Assembly: GCF_041153465.1 (NCBI RefSeq)
Contig: NZ_CP154858.1
Location: 992,001 to 1,056,000 of the forward strand
From: Thermohahella caldifontis
GTDB taxonomy: Bacteria > Pseudomonadota > Gammaproteobacteria > Pseudomonadales > Oleiphilaceae
Length of the DNA: 64,000 nt
Direction: 5' to 3'
Both the position numbers and the translations under genes were made by a program. Of the stretch, positions 7,338 to 16,626 are shown in pieces (position 1 is the first letter of the stretch; each line of letters begins with the position of its first letter). The notes below the pieces were generated by a model. That model had not been told where the DNA came from, ran no database searches, and saw nothing but the letters and a program-made list of their open reading frames with translations.

Positions 7338-8250
7338 CGTCCAGCTCCCTGATGCGCTTGCGCACGGTTGCCAGCTCTTCTTCCACGCGCCGCATGGCCC
7401 GACGCGCCTCAATGATGTACTCCAGATACAGACGGAAAGCGGCGGCACTTTCCACGGCCCGCAACAGCAGGCGCTTGTGGCTGAGGCTGACCAGCCGCGC
7501 ATAGCGGGGATGTTCGAGGCGGGGGTTCCACGGCGCAAGTGCCTGGAGCTTCCAGACCAGCGGCTCCCCGCCTTCCAGCAGTTTCAGATGGGCCAAGGCC
7601 CGATACTCCAGCAGACGCCGTGTTGCGCGCAGCTCCTCATAAGTCGGCGCCTTCGAGAACAGGCGTCGCACAGGCGGCACCCATGTCAGGCCACTGGCCA
7701 CCATCACGGCGAATCCGGTTCCGGCGATCCAGGCCGGTGCAAAGCCCATCCAGCCAATGAGAAACACGGCCAGCCCCAGCAGCATGGCCAGCAGCCAAAG
7801 ATCGCGCTTGCGCTTGGCGATCAGCAAATTGGCCGTGTCAGGATAGTCGCGCATGGCGAGCAGCTCATCGTTGACCACATCCAGCGCATCACGCAAGGCC
7901 ACCAACCTCAACAGTTCCCGGCGCTTCTGCTCCAGTGCCTCCCTTTCCTTTCTTAGTGCCTCCGGGTCCGGCCGGGCTTCGGCGCGCCCTGCACCACCGG
8001 ATGGGCCATGCTGTGGCGCTGCAGGCTGAGCGTCCTTCCTTGCAGCCGGCGGCCGCGAAGCCTCAACGGGTGTCTTGCTGGCCTCCACCGGTGAAACAGT
8101 CGTGGCGGCTCGCATGGCTTCCCGGCGCTCCTTCCTGCTCTGTTCCAGAGATTCGCGAATCGGGTCCGGCTCACCCAGCTCACCCCGGGCTGCGGCACGG
8201 AGCGTTTTGACATCCAGACTGAGGTTGTTTCCGTGATGAACTTTAGCCAT
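7321..8250 (-). CDS. Unknown membrane-anchored coiled-coil protein
   Basis: I do not recognise this 309-residue protein. Residues 1-100 are Ala/Pro-rich and probably disordered. Residues about 100-145 form a charged helix (EALRKEREALEQKRREL). Two adjacent membrane segments follow at about 155-195, then a helical cytoplasmic part ending in a coiled coil (RRVEEELATVRKRIRELDD). The layout suggests a helical hairpin anchor with both ends in the cytoplasm. A TTG start at 8274 is also open, but ATG 8250 begins a cleaner N-terminus (MAKVHHGNN). It is divergent from the riboflavin synthase gene and overlaps the macrodomain gene downstream, which implies joint transcription. Confidence 0.6.
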   Translation of the reverse strand: MAKVHHGNNLSLDVKTLRAAARGELGEPDPIRESLEQSRKERREAMRAATTVSPVEASKTPVEASRPPAARKDAQPAAPQHGPSGGAGRAEARPDPEALRKEREALEQKRRELLRLVALRDALDVVNDELLAMRDYPDTANLLIAKRKRDLWLLAMLLGLAVFLIGWMGFAPAWIAGTGFAVMVASGLTWVPPVRRLFSKAPTYEELRATRRLLEYRALAHLKLLEGGEPLVWKLQALAPWNPRLEHPRYARLVSLSHKRLLLRAVESAAAFRLYLEYIIEARRAMRRVEEELATVRKRIRELDDALAG

Positions 8251-8304
8251 GATACGCTTCGCCAGTGTCAGCAACGCCCATAAAGAGGGCTTTGGCTCAT
8301 TACA

Positions 8305-8325
8305 GACAACCCCCGGCGGGTTGTC
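8305..8325 (+). promoter_or_regulatory. Hairpin just before the riboflavin synthase ribosome-binding site
   Basis: GACAACCC (8305-8312) and GGGTTGTC (8318-8325) make a perfect 8-bp stem with a 5-base loop. It ends 5 bases before the GGAGG at 8331-8335 that serves the GTG start at 8342. It could stabilise the message or control access to the ribosome-binding site. It is too small to be the FMN riboswitch. Confidence 0.4.
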
Positions 8326-8341
8326 AATGCGGAGGACTCAC

Positions 8342-8974
8342 GTGTTTACCGGAATTGTTCAGGGTACAGCCCGTCTCGTCAGCGTGGAACGCCGTCCCGC
8401 CTTTGCCACCTATATCCTTGATTTCGGGGCAGACAAGACAGGGACAGCCATCGGCGCCAGCATCGCCATTCAGGGGGTTTGCCTCACGGTGACTGCCGTG
8501 GAAGGTTCGCATATACACTTTGACCTGATGCAGGAAACCCTCAAACGCACCAATCTGGGGCATCTCAAGCCCGGCGACCGGGTCAACTATGAGCACGCGG
8601 CGCGCTACGGGGACGAAATCGGCGGTCATGTGGTCTCCGGGCACGTCCACTGCACCGTCCCGGTGCTGGAAGTCACCCGGCCCGACGAAGACAATGCCAC
8701 CGTCACGCTGGCCCTGCCCGCGGACTGGGGCGACTACATTTTCGAAAAGGGCTTCATTGCCCTCAACGGCGCCAGCCTGACCGTGAGCAATCGTCAGGCG
8801 GACCGCTTTTCCGTCCACCTGATCCCTGAAACCCTCCGACAGACCACCTTCGGTGACATTCGTGAAGGTGAGCTCGTCAATCTCGAAGTGGACAGTCAGA
8901 CTCAGGCCATCGTGGATACGGTGCGGCGCATGCTGCCTGACATCGTCAAAAGGACTTCTGAGTCATGCTCCTGA
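8342..8974 (+). CDS. ribE: Riboflavin synthase alpha chain
   Basis: The product has 210 residues and forms riboflavin from two 6,7-dimethyl-8-ribityllumazine molecules. It has the expected two-fold internal repeat: each half starts from a FTGIVQG- or FEKGFIALNGASLTV-type barrel, with the MQETLKRTNLG segment in the first and IPETLRQTTFG in the second. I chose GTG 8342 because the family starts with M-F-T-G-I-V and GGAGG lies 6 bases upstream; the frame stays open to 8249. The gene overlaps the rhomboid gene by 10 bp. No other rib genes lie nearby in the window. Confidence 0.95.
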   Translation: MFTGIVQGTARLVSVERRPAFATYILDFGADKTGTAIGASIAIQGVCLTVTAVEGSHIHFDLMQETLKRTNLGHLKPGDRVNYEHAARYGDEIGGHVVSGHVHCTVPVLEVTRPDEDNATVTLALPADWGDYIFEKGFIALNGASLTVSNRQADRFSVHLIPETLRQTTFGDIREGELVNLEVDSQTQAIVDTVRRMLPDIVKRTSESCS

Positions 8975-10434
8975 TTCTGCCTGCCGAACACGCCGTTGAC
9001 TGGCGCAAGCCGCCGGTGTTCACCCTGGCGCTGATCGTGCTGTGCGTGCTGGTCTTCACCCTGTATCAGGGCAAGGATCAGGACAAGCTTGATCAGGCGC
9101 TGGCACTCTATCAGTCCGCTGAACTGGCTGCACTGGAGGGGCCGCAGTACGAAATCTACCTCAATCGCCGGGTGCATATCGACAAGGCGCCGCTGGAAGA
9201 CCTGCTGGAAGCGGCAAAGACCGTCTTTGAGGCACAAAAATGGGATGAGCTGTCCGAACTGATGGTCATGGACCGCGCATTCTTTCAGGAACTTGTCCGT
9301 ACCGGCAAGGATGTGTGGGACACCACCACATACGAACGCTGGCTGCGCAACCGCACCGAGATCAATACACGCTGGATTGACCGGATCAGTGCCCATGCAG
9401 CGGGCCTCACGCCGGCAGACGTGCGGCTGGCCAACCTGATCACCCACCAGTTCCTGCATGGTGGCTGGGATCATCTTCTGGGCAACATGATCTTTCTGTT
9501 TCTTCTCGGCTTCGGCCTGGAGAAAATCCTCGGCGGACTCCGGATGACAGGGGTCTATCTTGCCACAGGCGCGCTGGCCGGCCTGTTTTTCACCCTGATG
9601 GCGAGTGATCCCTGGGTGCCGCTGGTGGGGGCATCCGGCGCCATTTCCGGACTCATGGGGGTCTACGTCGGCCTGTATCGTTTGCGCAGCATCCGCTTCT
9701 TCTACATGCTCGGCCCCTACTTCAACTATTTCAGGGCGCCGGCGCTGGTGATCCTGCCCGTCTGGCTGCTCAAGGAGGTTTACGCCTGGTTCAGCGAACC
9801 TGGTGCCCAGGTGGCGTACATGGCTCACGCAGGCGGCCTGGTCGCGGGATGGCTGGCGTCACTCTACTTCACGCTGGTGAAAAATCAGGAGGTGCCGGAG
9901 GCCCAAGCCGGGGACGCCGGGGAAGCGCGCCTGCGCAAGCAACTGAGCTATGCGCTGGATGCCCTGAGTGAAGCGCGATTCGACCAGGCACTGGACAGAC
10001 TCTGGACTCTGCACGAGAAACAGCCCGGTCTGCCCCAGCTGGAAAAACCGCTGACCGCCCTGCTTTCGCAACGGCCCAAAGATCCCCGATACAGCCAATG
10101 GATGCAGACTTCAGTCAGCGCACTGATCCGGCGGAGCGCCTTTGCAGAGGCTCTGCCCACCATCAGGGCAATGAGTGAACCAGCCCCCAGGGCGGCCGGT
10201 GAGCTGGCCCTGCAGCTCTTCAACCGGGCCCTGGCCGAGGGCCAAGTCGAAGCGGCCGAGAAGGCGTTTGCCATCCTGACCAGTTGTCAGCCGGATCCCC
10301 TGGTGGTGGAAGATGCGCTCCAGACGCTGATTGCGCGACTCAGGGAACTGAACCTTGCCCTGAAAGCCGGTCAGTACCAGAAACGGCTGGAGGAGTGGCA
10401 ATCGCGCCACCACCGGGGCGATTCTCCCGTTTGA
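8965..10434 (+). CDS. Rhomboid-family intramembrane serine protease with long N- and C-terminal extensions
   Basis: The product has 489 residues. A first membrane helix (about 12-30) is followed by a soluble insertion of roughly 110 residues, then the rhomboid core. In the core, HGGWDHLLGNM (about 168-178), GASGAISGLMG with catalytic Ser224 and HAGGLVAGW with catalytic His288 give a complete dyad. Residues about 310-489 are helical with TPR-like character and probably cytoplasmic. Rhomboids cut membrane helices of partner proteins, but the substrate here cannot be guessed. The start overlaps the ribE end by 10 bp. The next gene, on the opposite strand, also joins membrane helices to a C-terminal helical domain. 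Confidence 0.88.
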   Translation: MLLILPAEHAVDWRKPPVFTLALIVLCVLVFTLYQGKDQDKLDQALALYQSAELAALEGPQYEIYLNRRVHIDKAPLEDLLEAAKTVFEAQKWDELSELMVMDRAFFQELVRTGKDVWDTTTYERWLRNRTEINTRWIDRISAHAAGLTPADVRLANLITHQFLHGGWDHLLGNMIFLFLLGFGLEKILGGLRMTGVYLATGALAGLFFTLMASDPWVPLVGASGAISGLMGVYVGLYRLRSIRFFYMLGPYFNYFRAPALVILPVWLLKEVYAWFSEPGAQVAYMAHAGGLVAGWLASLYFTLVKNQEVPEAQAGDAGEARLRKQLSYALDALSEARFDQALDRLWTLHEKQPGLPQLEKPLTALLSQRPKDPRYSQWMQTSVSALIRRSAFAEALPTIRAMSEPAPRAAGELALQLFNRALAEGQVEAAEKAFAILTSCQPDPLVVEDALQTLIARLRELNLALKAGQYQKRLEEWQSRHHRGDSPV

Positions 10435-10444
10435 CGGACGCCGG

Positions 10445-11866
10445 TCAGCGACCGTCAGCCAGCGTGCCGTGCTGATCCAGTTCTGCCAGCAGGGCCTGCG
10501 CTTTCGCGGCCCGCTCAGGATAGCGCTTTGCCACAACCGTCAGGAAATTGCGGGCCTTGGCCGCATTGCGCACGTGATTGGCCAGAATCCGGGCGGTCAG
10601 CAACAGGGCGTCCGCTACCCACATGGGTTCGTTTGCAAAGCGGTTGTGGTAGTCCTTGAGCATCCAGAGGGCCAGACGGGTATGCCCTGACTGATAGAGA
10701 CTCTCCGCCGCCTGAAAGACGCGCTCGGCATTGGATGGCAGCCATCCGGCATCGGCCTTGCGGCAGCGTTCGATCAGCGCCGCCAGATCTGCAGCGTGCG
10801 TACTCAGCACGAAATGTTCCATGAACACCCGCTGCAGGCGGAGAATGCGGTCATTGTCATCCATTTCCACGAGAATCCGGAACAGCCGCGGCACCTGCTG
10901 TGTGTCCTGGCGATGACGCTCCACATAACCTTCCAGTGCACCGGCCGCGGCGCGAAAGTCGCCTTCACGCAGGCGCAGATCCACATCACGGAGTGTCTCG
11001 TTATCGGACCGGGGGCCCTGCTCTGCCGGCAGTTCCTCGCTGCTGTCCGCCGCATAGCCGAGCCGATCCTGATACTGAAACAGCAGGTACCCCATGAGAT
11101 GAAATGCCACGATGGACAGGTAACTGGCACTCATGCCCGCCAGTGCCTGGGCGACCGCCGGACTGAAATGCTGCCACATGAAGTCGGTCACCACTCCGGC
11201 TCCCAGCACCAGCAGCACCAGATAGCCATACAGGACAAAATAGGGCCACTTCAGGGCAGACATGAGGGCCAGCCAGCGCAGCGGGTTCAGTGCCTCGCCA
11301 AGCTGTCCTTCCAGTGCCAGAAGCATCACCGTCGCCGGCAGCGCGAGCAGGACAGCCAGCATCACGATCACGCCGGCCACCGGGCCCAGGAAACGGGCGC
11401 TCATTTCCACGGCGGCCGCCATCACCACAAAGATCACCACCTGCTGGATCACCAGCACCAGGCCGCCTCCCGAAAAGGCCACGCCCAGGGGAGGCGGCGA
11501 CAGTTCACCTTCACTGGTATGCTCCAGGACCGCATAGAGATAACGCGTCTGCGCGGCCAGAAGCAGCAGGGACACCGCCAGACTGAGCAGACCGGGGGTC
11601 ATGAAGGCCGGTAACAGTGTACAGATCAGAATGAGGACCAGCGGCGCACGCCCCAGCGGATAGACAAAAAAGGCGCCCAGGCGGTTCCAGAAGGGAACGG
11701 CGGTATTTGCACTGCCCAGATAACGCAACGGTGCCCGGCACAAGGGACAGTGCCCGGTACGTTTGTCATTGACCGGCACACAACGGGAACAGAGCAGGCG
11801 CTGACATCCGCGGCACTGCCAGCGGGCGGCTTCCAGGGGGTGATAGTAGCAGTGTCTTTCGCTCAT
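10445..11866 (-). CDS. Membrane protein with N-terminal zinc-binding motif and helical C-terminus, unknown function
   Basis: The 473-residue product starts with a B-box-like zinc-binding segment: C6, H9, C18, C21, C26, C29, then H39, C40 and C43. About six membrane helices follow (residues 65-265). The final 180 residues form helical repeats resembling TPRs (GDFRAAAGALEGYVERH, HTRLALWMLKDYHNRFANE). I cannot give a function. Cytoplasmic zinc fingers before membrane helices are often protein-binding. It ends 11 bp from the convergent rhomboid gene and starts 4 bp downstream of holB on the same strand, so it is probably in the holB transcript. Confidence 0.65.
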   Translation of the reverse strand: MSERHCYYHPLEAARWQCRGCQRLLCSRCVPVNDKRTGHCPLCRAPLRYLGSANTAVPFWNRLGAFFVYPLGRAPLVLILICTLLPAFMTPGLLSLAVSLLLLAAQTRYLYAVLEHTSEGELSPPPLGVAFSGGGLVLVIQQVVIFVVMAAAVEMSARFLGPVAGVIVMLAVLLALPATVMLLALEGQLGEALNPLRWLALMSALKWPYFVLYGYLVLLVLGAGVVTDFMWQHFSPAVAQALAGMSASYLSIVAFHLMGYLLFQYQDRLGYAADSSEELPAEQGPRSDNETLRDVDLRLREGDFRAAAGALEGYVERHRQDTQQVPRLFRILVEMDDNDRILRLQRVFMEHFVLSTHAADLAALIERCRKADAGWLPSNAERVFQAAESLYQSGHTRLALWMLKDYHNRFANEPMWVADALLLTARILANHVRNAAKARNFLTVVAKRYPERAAKAQALLAELDQHGTLADGR

Positions 11867-11869
11867 GTT

Positions 11870-12823
11870 CTACTTCAGCTCTTTCATGTCCCGCCGCACC
11901 TGCATCAGCCAATGCTCCCAGACCAGCAACGGGTTGAGATTGCGTTTTTCCATAAAGCGCCTGCGGATTTCCGCCAACCGCTCATACGCCATGGCGACCA
12001 CGGCCTGCAACGCGTCCTGAACCGGTCCGCCCGCCACCTGGCGATAAAGGATGCGCATGAGCCCCTCCAGGGTATCCCCCTGATCCAGTCCGGACCAGCG
12101 GGTTGCCAGCTCCGTGAGCGTGACTTTTCCGGCCAGCCAGGCCTGCCAGTCCGACTCGAGCTGTTTCAGCGCCCTGACCCGGCCCTCGGCGTCCGCCAGC
12201 AATTCGAAAGGTGCCAGCCCCAAGGCGAGGCCGGCCTCAATGACATCTGCTGACGGCGCCTGATCCCCCTGACCGGCAAGCCACTCGCGCACCACGGCGG
12301 CATCGGGAACCGGCACGACCATCTGCGCGCAGCGGCTCCGGATGGTGGGCAAAACCGTACCCGGTGATGCCGTGCCCAGCACCAGCGTGGCATAGGCCGG
12401 TGGTTCCTCCAGTGTTTTCAGCAGGGCATTGGCCGCCGCCAGCGTCATGGCCTCCGCGGGATCCAGAATCACCAGCTTGGCCCGCCCCATCTGGGGGGTT
12501 TCCCAGACAAAACGTGCCATCTGACGCAACTGGTCCACGGAAATTGTGGGCCGGTCTTCCGGCATCACCCAAAGCACATCCGGATGGCTGCCCTGCGCCA
12601 GCAAGCGGCAGGCACGGCACTGCCCACAGGCCGCCCCGGTTTCACACAGGAGGCGCCAGGCCCAGTAGCGATAAAGCCACGGTCGCCCCAGCCCTTCGGC
12701 CCCGCTGACCAGCCAGGCGTGTGCAGCACGATTCTGACGCAATGCACTGTCCACCGGTACAAAGGCCTGTGCCAGCCAGGGCGGCAACTCACGGTCAGGC
12801 GTATAGTCAGGGTATTCCATCAA
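11870..12823 (-). CDS. holB: DNA polymerase III subunit delta'
   Basis: The product has 317 residues. It shows the clamp-loader AAA+ fold with a degenerate P-loop (GAEGLGRPW, residues 41-49), as expected for delta', which does not hydrolyse ATP. Four cysteines at 60, 66, 69 and 72 form the zinc module. MTLAAANALLKTLEEPP and SRCAQM follow the usual SRC region. It works in the clamp loader to place the beta clamp on DNA. Two Met codons in tandem offer starts at 12823 or 12820, and both overlap the stop of the transglutaminase gene. The usual neighbours tmk and pilZ are absent here. Confidence 0.92.
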   Translation of the reverse strand: MMEYPDYTPDRELPPWLAQAFVPVDSALRQNRAAHAWLVSGAEGLGRPWLYRYWAWRLLCETGAACGQCRACRLLAQGSHPDVLWVMPEDRPTISVDQLRQMARFVWETPQMGRAKLVILDPAEAMTLAAANALLKTLEEPPAYATLVLGTASPGTVLPTIRSRCAQMVVPVPDAAVVREWLAGQGDQAPSADVIEAGLALGLAPFELLADAEGRVRALKQLESDWQAWLAGKVTLTELATRWSGLDQGDTLEGLMRILYRQVAGGPVQDALQAVVAMAYERLAEIRRRFMEKRNLNPLLVWEHWLMQVRRDMKELK

Positions 12824-14895
12824 GACAGCGCACTCCCGGGTGTGGTCTGCGATTTCCGGCCACGCAGCCTAATCTTTCGGAGGTGCCGTTTCAACTCTTT
12901 CAGGCGACGGCCTGTATCCGCTGCCGGATTATTCGTTGCATAGAGCACCGTTTCCACTTCAAAACACCAGGCCTCCAGCCTCTCCTGCGCATCCGGCCAG
13001 ACCGCGCAACACAAGCTCACGGCTTGTCTGACCGTCGCGTTCTCCGGTACCTCAAGCCCCTTGCGACGCAGGTAACGACGCAACCAGTGCCCGAAACGGG
13101 CAGCCGGATCCTCTGTTTGCCGTTGCCTGTCACCATACAGGACCCAGGCGGCCATCAGCAGAAAGGTCAGACAGGTGACGGCAATCAGCGCCCAAAGCAG
13201 GGTTCGGAGATCAGTTCGCCCCAGCAAGGCCTCAAGAATGGATTTCTGCCTGGCGTCATTGAACTGGACCACCCACTTGTACCACTGAAAGTTCACCTCT
13301 TCCATGCGATTCGAAAGCCAGGCCCAGACCGGCACATGACGGTAGCGGCTCAGGGACAGGGGGGCGTCTTCCAGGAAGCTGCCCTCCCCGGCCACCGCAT
13401 CCTGCAGGCTGCGCTCAATGCGCTCCGGTGCCACCCAGGCGGTGGGGTCCAGCCTCACCCAGCCCTCCGGGCCCAGCCAGGCCTCTACCCAGGCGTGAGC
13501 GTCAAATTGTCTGACCACCAGAAACCCACCATCCGCGTTCCAGGTGCCGCCCTGATATCCGGCAATTACCCGGGCAGGAATCCCCGAAGCCCGGAGCACG
13601 TAGGCCAGGGCACCGGCAAAGTGTTCACAGAAACCCCGTCGGGTGGAAAAGAGGAAGGCATCAATGCGATGCGCCCCTTCCAGTTTGGGTGGCCGCAACG
13701 TGTAGGTATATCCCCCCTTGTAGAACAGGGCCTGAAGCGCCGCAATACGCGATCCGGCATCCGGGTAACGCTTTGCAAGCGCCTCACCCAGCGCCCGCGC
13801 CTGCGGGTTGGCATAGCGTGGCAGCGCCAGAAAACGCTGAGCATCCGCCCAGGGCAAAGCGGACGGTGCGACAGCCGCCTCCGGCCAGACGTCGTACACT
13901 GCCGGATGATTGAGGGGGGATACGAAACGGATGAGATCATCCGGGCTTCTGTAGACACCATCCCCGGTCACATTGGCGACACCAAGCGCGAACCCCCATA
14001 TCCGGTTATGGGGTTCCACCCAGACCCGGTAGGCGGGCTCGGCGCCGGCCCGGAGATTGGCCTGTACCGCCTGCACATCACGCTGCTTCTGAACCGGCGT
14101 CCGGTACCAGCGCTGACCATCAAAGCCGTCCAGAATGATGGCACGCCAGTAGAGGTCGGGCTGTGCCGGTCGCGGCCCGGCAAAGGTGACCCGAAAGGCC
14201 CGTTCATCCGACTGCACCAGATCGGCCACCTCCCCGAAATTCAGATCCTCTCCCAGTCCGGTAAAGGCGCCTTCACTCTGCACCGGCATGCGCCAGAGGG
14301 GGGCAAGCCGGGGGGTAAACACGTAAAGCGCCGCCGTCAGAGGTATGGCGAGCAGGACAATGGTCAGGCTCCAGCGACCGGCACGGTGCCAGGACAGCGC
14401 GGAAAGTACCCCGTTCAGCGCCATCAGCGCCATGAGTACGCCGGCATAGACGCTCATGACATAGAGTGTCATGAGCACCGATTGACTGAAGAGAAAATTC
14501 AGCGCGGCAAGAAACAAGGTGAGATAGTTGAACAGATAGGCATCCCGCCGCGTTACCAGTTCCGACAGCTTCAGGCAGTATGCCAGCATGAGAAAGGCCA
14601 CGGCGCTCTCCACCGTGTACTGCCAGCGATAGGCCAGCACGAACAGCAGACTCAGCCCGACCACCATGAGGGCCCGGACAGCCTTTCCGGGAAAGCGCAG
14701 ATATCCTTTGCGAATCCCCAGCCGCCACAGCACCATGCCGGCAAGGAGGCTGGTCAGCCAGAGCGGCACACGCAGAACATGGGGTATCACCGCCAGCACC
14801 AGTGCAGCCAACGCCCAGTTCACGGCCTCCGGGGTCAGTTCCGGGTTGTCTTCAAACGCGCGTCGCATCACTGAATCCCCACCGTGCCAACGCAT
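12820..14895 (-). CDS. TgpA-like transglutaminase-domain membrane protein
   Basis: The product has 691 residues. Residues 20-200 hold about seven membrane helices (the DUF3488/TgpA N-terminal region). A periplasmic transglutaminase domain follows with its triad visible: Cys423 in RRGFCEHFAGAL, His468 in DAHAWVEAW and Asp483 in RLDPTAW. One more helix lies near residues 555-580, with a cytoplasmic DUF4129-like tail. The Pseudomonas homolog TgpA is essential and has transglutaminase activity, but its natural substrate is unclear. The ATG at 14895 has AAGG upstream. It overlaps the DUF58 gene by 44 bp, a standard pairing with an (absent here) MoxR ATPase. Confidence 0.87.
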   Translation of the reverse strand: MRWHGGDSVMRRAFEDNPELTPEAVNWALAALVLAVIPHVLRVPLWLTSLLAGMVLWRLGIRKGYLRFPGKAVRALMVVGLSLLFVLAYRWQYTVESAVAFLMLAYCLKLSELVTRRDAYLFNYLTLFLAALNFLFSQSVLMTLYVMSVYAGVLMALMALNGVLSALSWHRAGRWSLTIVLLAIPLTAALYVFTPRLAPLWRMPVQSEGAFTGLGEDLNFGEVADLVQSDERAFRVTFAGPRPAQPDLYWRAIILDGFDGQRWYRTPVQKQRDVQAVQANLRAGAEPAYRVWVEPHNRIWGFALGVANVTGDGVYRSPDDLIRFVSPLNHPAVYDVWPEAAVAPSALPWADAQRFLALPRYANPQARALGEALAKRYPDAGSRIAALQALFYKGGYTYTLRPPKLEGAHRIDAFLFSTRRGFCEHFAGALAYVLRASGIPARVIAGYQGGTWNADGGFLVVRQFDAHAWVEAWLGPEGWVRLDPTAWVAPERIERSLQDAVAGEGSFLEDAPLSLSRYRHVPVWAWLSNRMEEVNFQWYKWVVQFNDARQKSILEALLGRTDLRTLLWALIAVTCLTFLLMAAWVLYGDRQRQTEDPAARFGHWLRRYLRRKGLEVPENATVRQAVSLCCAVWPDAQERLEAWCFEVETVLYATNNPAADTGRRLKELKRHLRKIRLRGRKSQTTPGSALS

Positions 14896-15817
14896 CCAGG
14901 GCCTTGCGACGATGGCCCTCGCCCTGCCCCGGCGCGAGTCGCTCCCGGCCGAGAATCAGGCCAAACCGGCGCGATGCCCGGCTGCAGGTTTCCACCCACC
15001 CCGCCAGTACCGACAGCCGGTATTCGGTGTCACCGCGGATCGCCTGCATGTCCAGCCACACTTCCGACTGACTGGCGGTATCCAGGGTCTTGACCAGCCA
15101 CTGATCATGCGCGGCGACGTGTCGCCAGCTGATGCGCGTGACCGGCTCTCCAGGCTCCCAGTCACGAAGGTCTGACAGTTCATCGCCTGCGGCCGTGCGA
15201 CGCGCCTGCGCAGTGCCGTCATCCATCTCATTGCGCGCCCCCGGGAAAGGCCCTTCCACCGGCTTGGGCCAGACCCACAAGGGAACGCGCAGGCGCTGCC
15301 AGCTCCAGGCGCGAATGAGCCCGAAGGGTGCCGTGGTGGTGATCAGCATGCGCCCGGGATTGAAAGGGCCGCGTCGCCCCAGGCGACACCTCAGGGACAC
15401 ATCGCGGGTTTCTCCCGCCGCCAGGTGGACCTTCTGCCACCCCACTCCCGGCCATCCCAGTTCAACGCCCACATGCGGATGTCCTGCCGCGGCCACCCGC
15501 AGCATGACCAGCCCGGTCTCCCCCGCATGGCCCGACTCGGCCTGACGGAAAGCCACATGAAGCCCGGAAAGGTTGCGATAGGTCCAGACAATATGGGTCA
15601 TGAATACGGCCAGCGAAAGAAAGGCCATCGCCAGCATCATGCTGTTCTGATAATTGACCCCCGAAAGAAACAGGAGCACCACCAGCATGAGAAAACCCAT
15701 GCCCCAGCGGGTGGGCAACACATACACCGTGCGCTGAGTGAGGGTAAAGGCAGGCGCTTCGGGACTGCGGGCATCAATCCAGCGGCCGATCCGCTCCCGT
15801 ACGTTTGCTTTCAGCAC
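14852..15817 (-). CDS. DUF58-domain membrane protein
   Basis: I place the start at GTG 15817, giving 321 residues. AGGA lies 7 bases before it, and the protein then begins like relatives (RERIGRWIDARSP). The open frame reaches 15979, but that extra part covers the promoter region of the divergent gene at 15955. Two membrane helices lie near residues 38-80. The DUF58 motif ELSDLRDWEPGEPVTRISW, near the C-terminal third, belongs to a von Willebrand-like fold. DUF58 proteins are encoded with MoxR ATPases and TgpA transglutaminases and are thought to act in envelope assembly. No moxR gene is present upstream, so it must lie elsewhere if it exists. Confidence 0.8.
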   Translation of the reverse strand: MLKANVRERIGRWIDARSPEAPAFTLTQRTVYVLPTRWGMGFLMLVVLLFLSGVNYQNSMMLAMAFLSLAVFMTHIVWTYRNLSGLHVAFRQAESGHAGETGLVMLRVAAAGHPHVGVELGWPGVGWQKVHLAAGETRDVSLRCRLGRRGPFNPGRMLITTTAPFGLIRAWSWQRLRVPLWVWPKPVEGPFPGARNEMDDGTAQARRTAAGDELSDLRDWEPGEPVTRISWRHVAAHDQWLVKTLDTASQSEVWLDMQAIRGDTEYRLSVLAGWVETCSRASRRFGLILGRERLAPGQGEGHRRKALDALARWGFSDATRV

Positions 15818-15954
15818 AGATGAATCCTGAAACACGATCTTTACCCAGTATATACGCAATCCGTACGCAAAATGCGACAAATTCGCTTGAACCCGCGCGC
15901 CAAACGGGTAAAACTTGTTCATATCTAACAGCCTCAAGCGATCAGGATACCACC

Positions 15955-16569
15955 ATGAAAACACGCCATGTGATTGCAAGTTCCGCTGTCCTGGCCGTTG
16001 CGAGCCAGTTGGGGCTTGCCGAAGTCAAATCCCTGTCGGGTGATGAACTGACGGAAACCTACGTCAAGGATTCCACCATCATTGTTGCCCCGGTCAAAAA
16101 GGAGCCGGTGAAAAAGAAAGTGGTGACCCTGACCATATCACCCGGTGAACCGCTGCGCACGGAAACCGATGATGCCTCGGAAGTGAATGCCTGGCAGGCG
16201 GCAGAACAGGCAGCCAAGGCCGAAGCGGAACTGGCGGCACGTCAGAAACTGGATGAAGCGGCCCTGCAGGCGGTGGCCAACCTGCCCCCGACCAAAACAC
16301 ACACCATCAACGTGGCGGGTGTACCAGGGCTGACCGTCCCCGAGGGGCCGTTCACGCTGGATCAGATTCTGAATACCCAGCCGAATCAGCTTCCTTATGG
16401 CAACGAGCTGAACATTTCGGGTGACACCCAACAGGTTCGCATCACCATCGGCAACCTGCCGGGCGTGGATCCCATTCAGTTCCAGAAAGGCTTTGAAGGC
16501 AGCAATATCCAGCTTGAGCCACGGGCGGCTGGGGGATTTGATCTGATTCTGAATGTGCCGAATCAATAA
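15955..16569 (+). CDS. Exported protein of unknown function, member of a three-gene group
   Basis: I do not recognise a family for this 204-residue protein. The signal peptide (MKTRHVIASS to LGLA) is cut near residue 22, giving a mature start EVKSLSGDELTETYV that lines up with the starts of the two proteins encoded at 16627-17193 and 17388-17945. A Lys-rich segment (APVKKEPVKKKV), an Ala/Glu-rich helix (about 80-105) and a beta-rich domain with DTQQVRITIGNLPGVDP follow. The ATG has AGGA upstream, and the gene ends at a strong terminator. It is divergent from the DUF58 gene. It is probably periplasmic or on the cell surface, on signal-peptide evidence alone. Confidence 0.7.
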   Translation: MKTRHVIASSAVLAVASQLGLAEVKSLSGDELTETYVKDSTIIVAPVKKEPVKKKVVTLTISPGEPLRTETDDASEVNAWQAAEQAAKAEAELAARQKLDEAALQAVANLPPTKTHTINVAGVPGLTVPEGPFTLDQILNTQPNQLPYGNELNISGDTQQVRITIGNLPGVDPIQFQKGFEGSNIQLEPRAAGGFDLILNVPNQ

Positions 16570-16583
16570 GCCATGAAGGCATA

Positions 16584-16612
16584 AAGGATGGTGAAATCAC
16601 CATCCTTTTCTT
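16584..16612. terminator. Bidirectional intrinsic terminator
   Basis: AAGGATGGTG (16584-16593) and CACCATCCTT (16598-16607) form a perfect 10-bp stem with loop AAAT. It is followed by TTC-TT on the plus strand and, on the minus strand, by a short T-rich stretch (TTTATGCC). It serves the convergent ends of the genes at 15955-16569 and 16627-17193. Confidence 0.8.
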
Positions 16613-16626
16613 CCGGAATTATCCAA

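Noticed and set aside
8250..8341. FMN riboswitch before riboflavin synthase
   Set aside because: The leader is under 100 nt and contains only one 8-bp hairpin. The multi-stem conserved FMN element would need more room and is not seen.
12721..14874. 717-residue open frame on the plus strand
   Set aside because: It lies fully antisense to the TgpA-type gene, which has a complete catalytic triad and domain order. The antisense product is rich in Arg, His, Gln and Pro with no domain, as expected for a GC-rich shadow frame.
15818..15979. Longer N-terminus for the DUF58 protein
   Set aside because: It runs through the promoter region of the divergent gene, adds 54 residues unlike the family and lacks a good ribosome-binding site.
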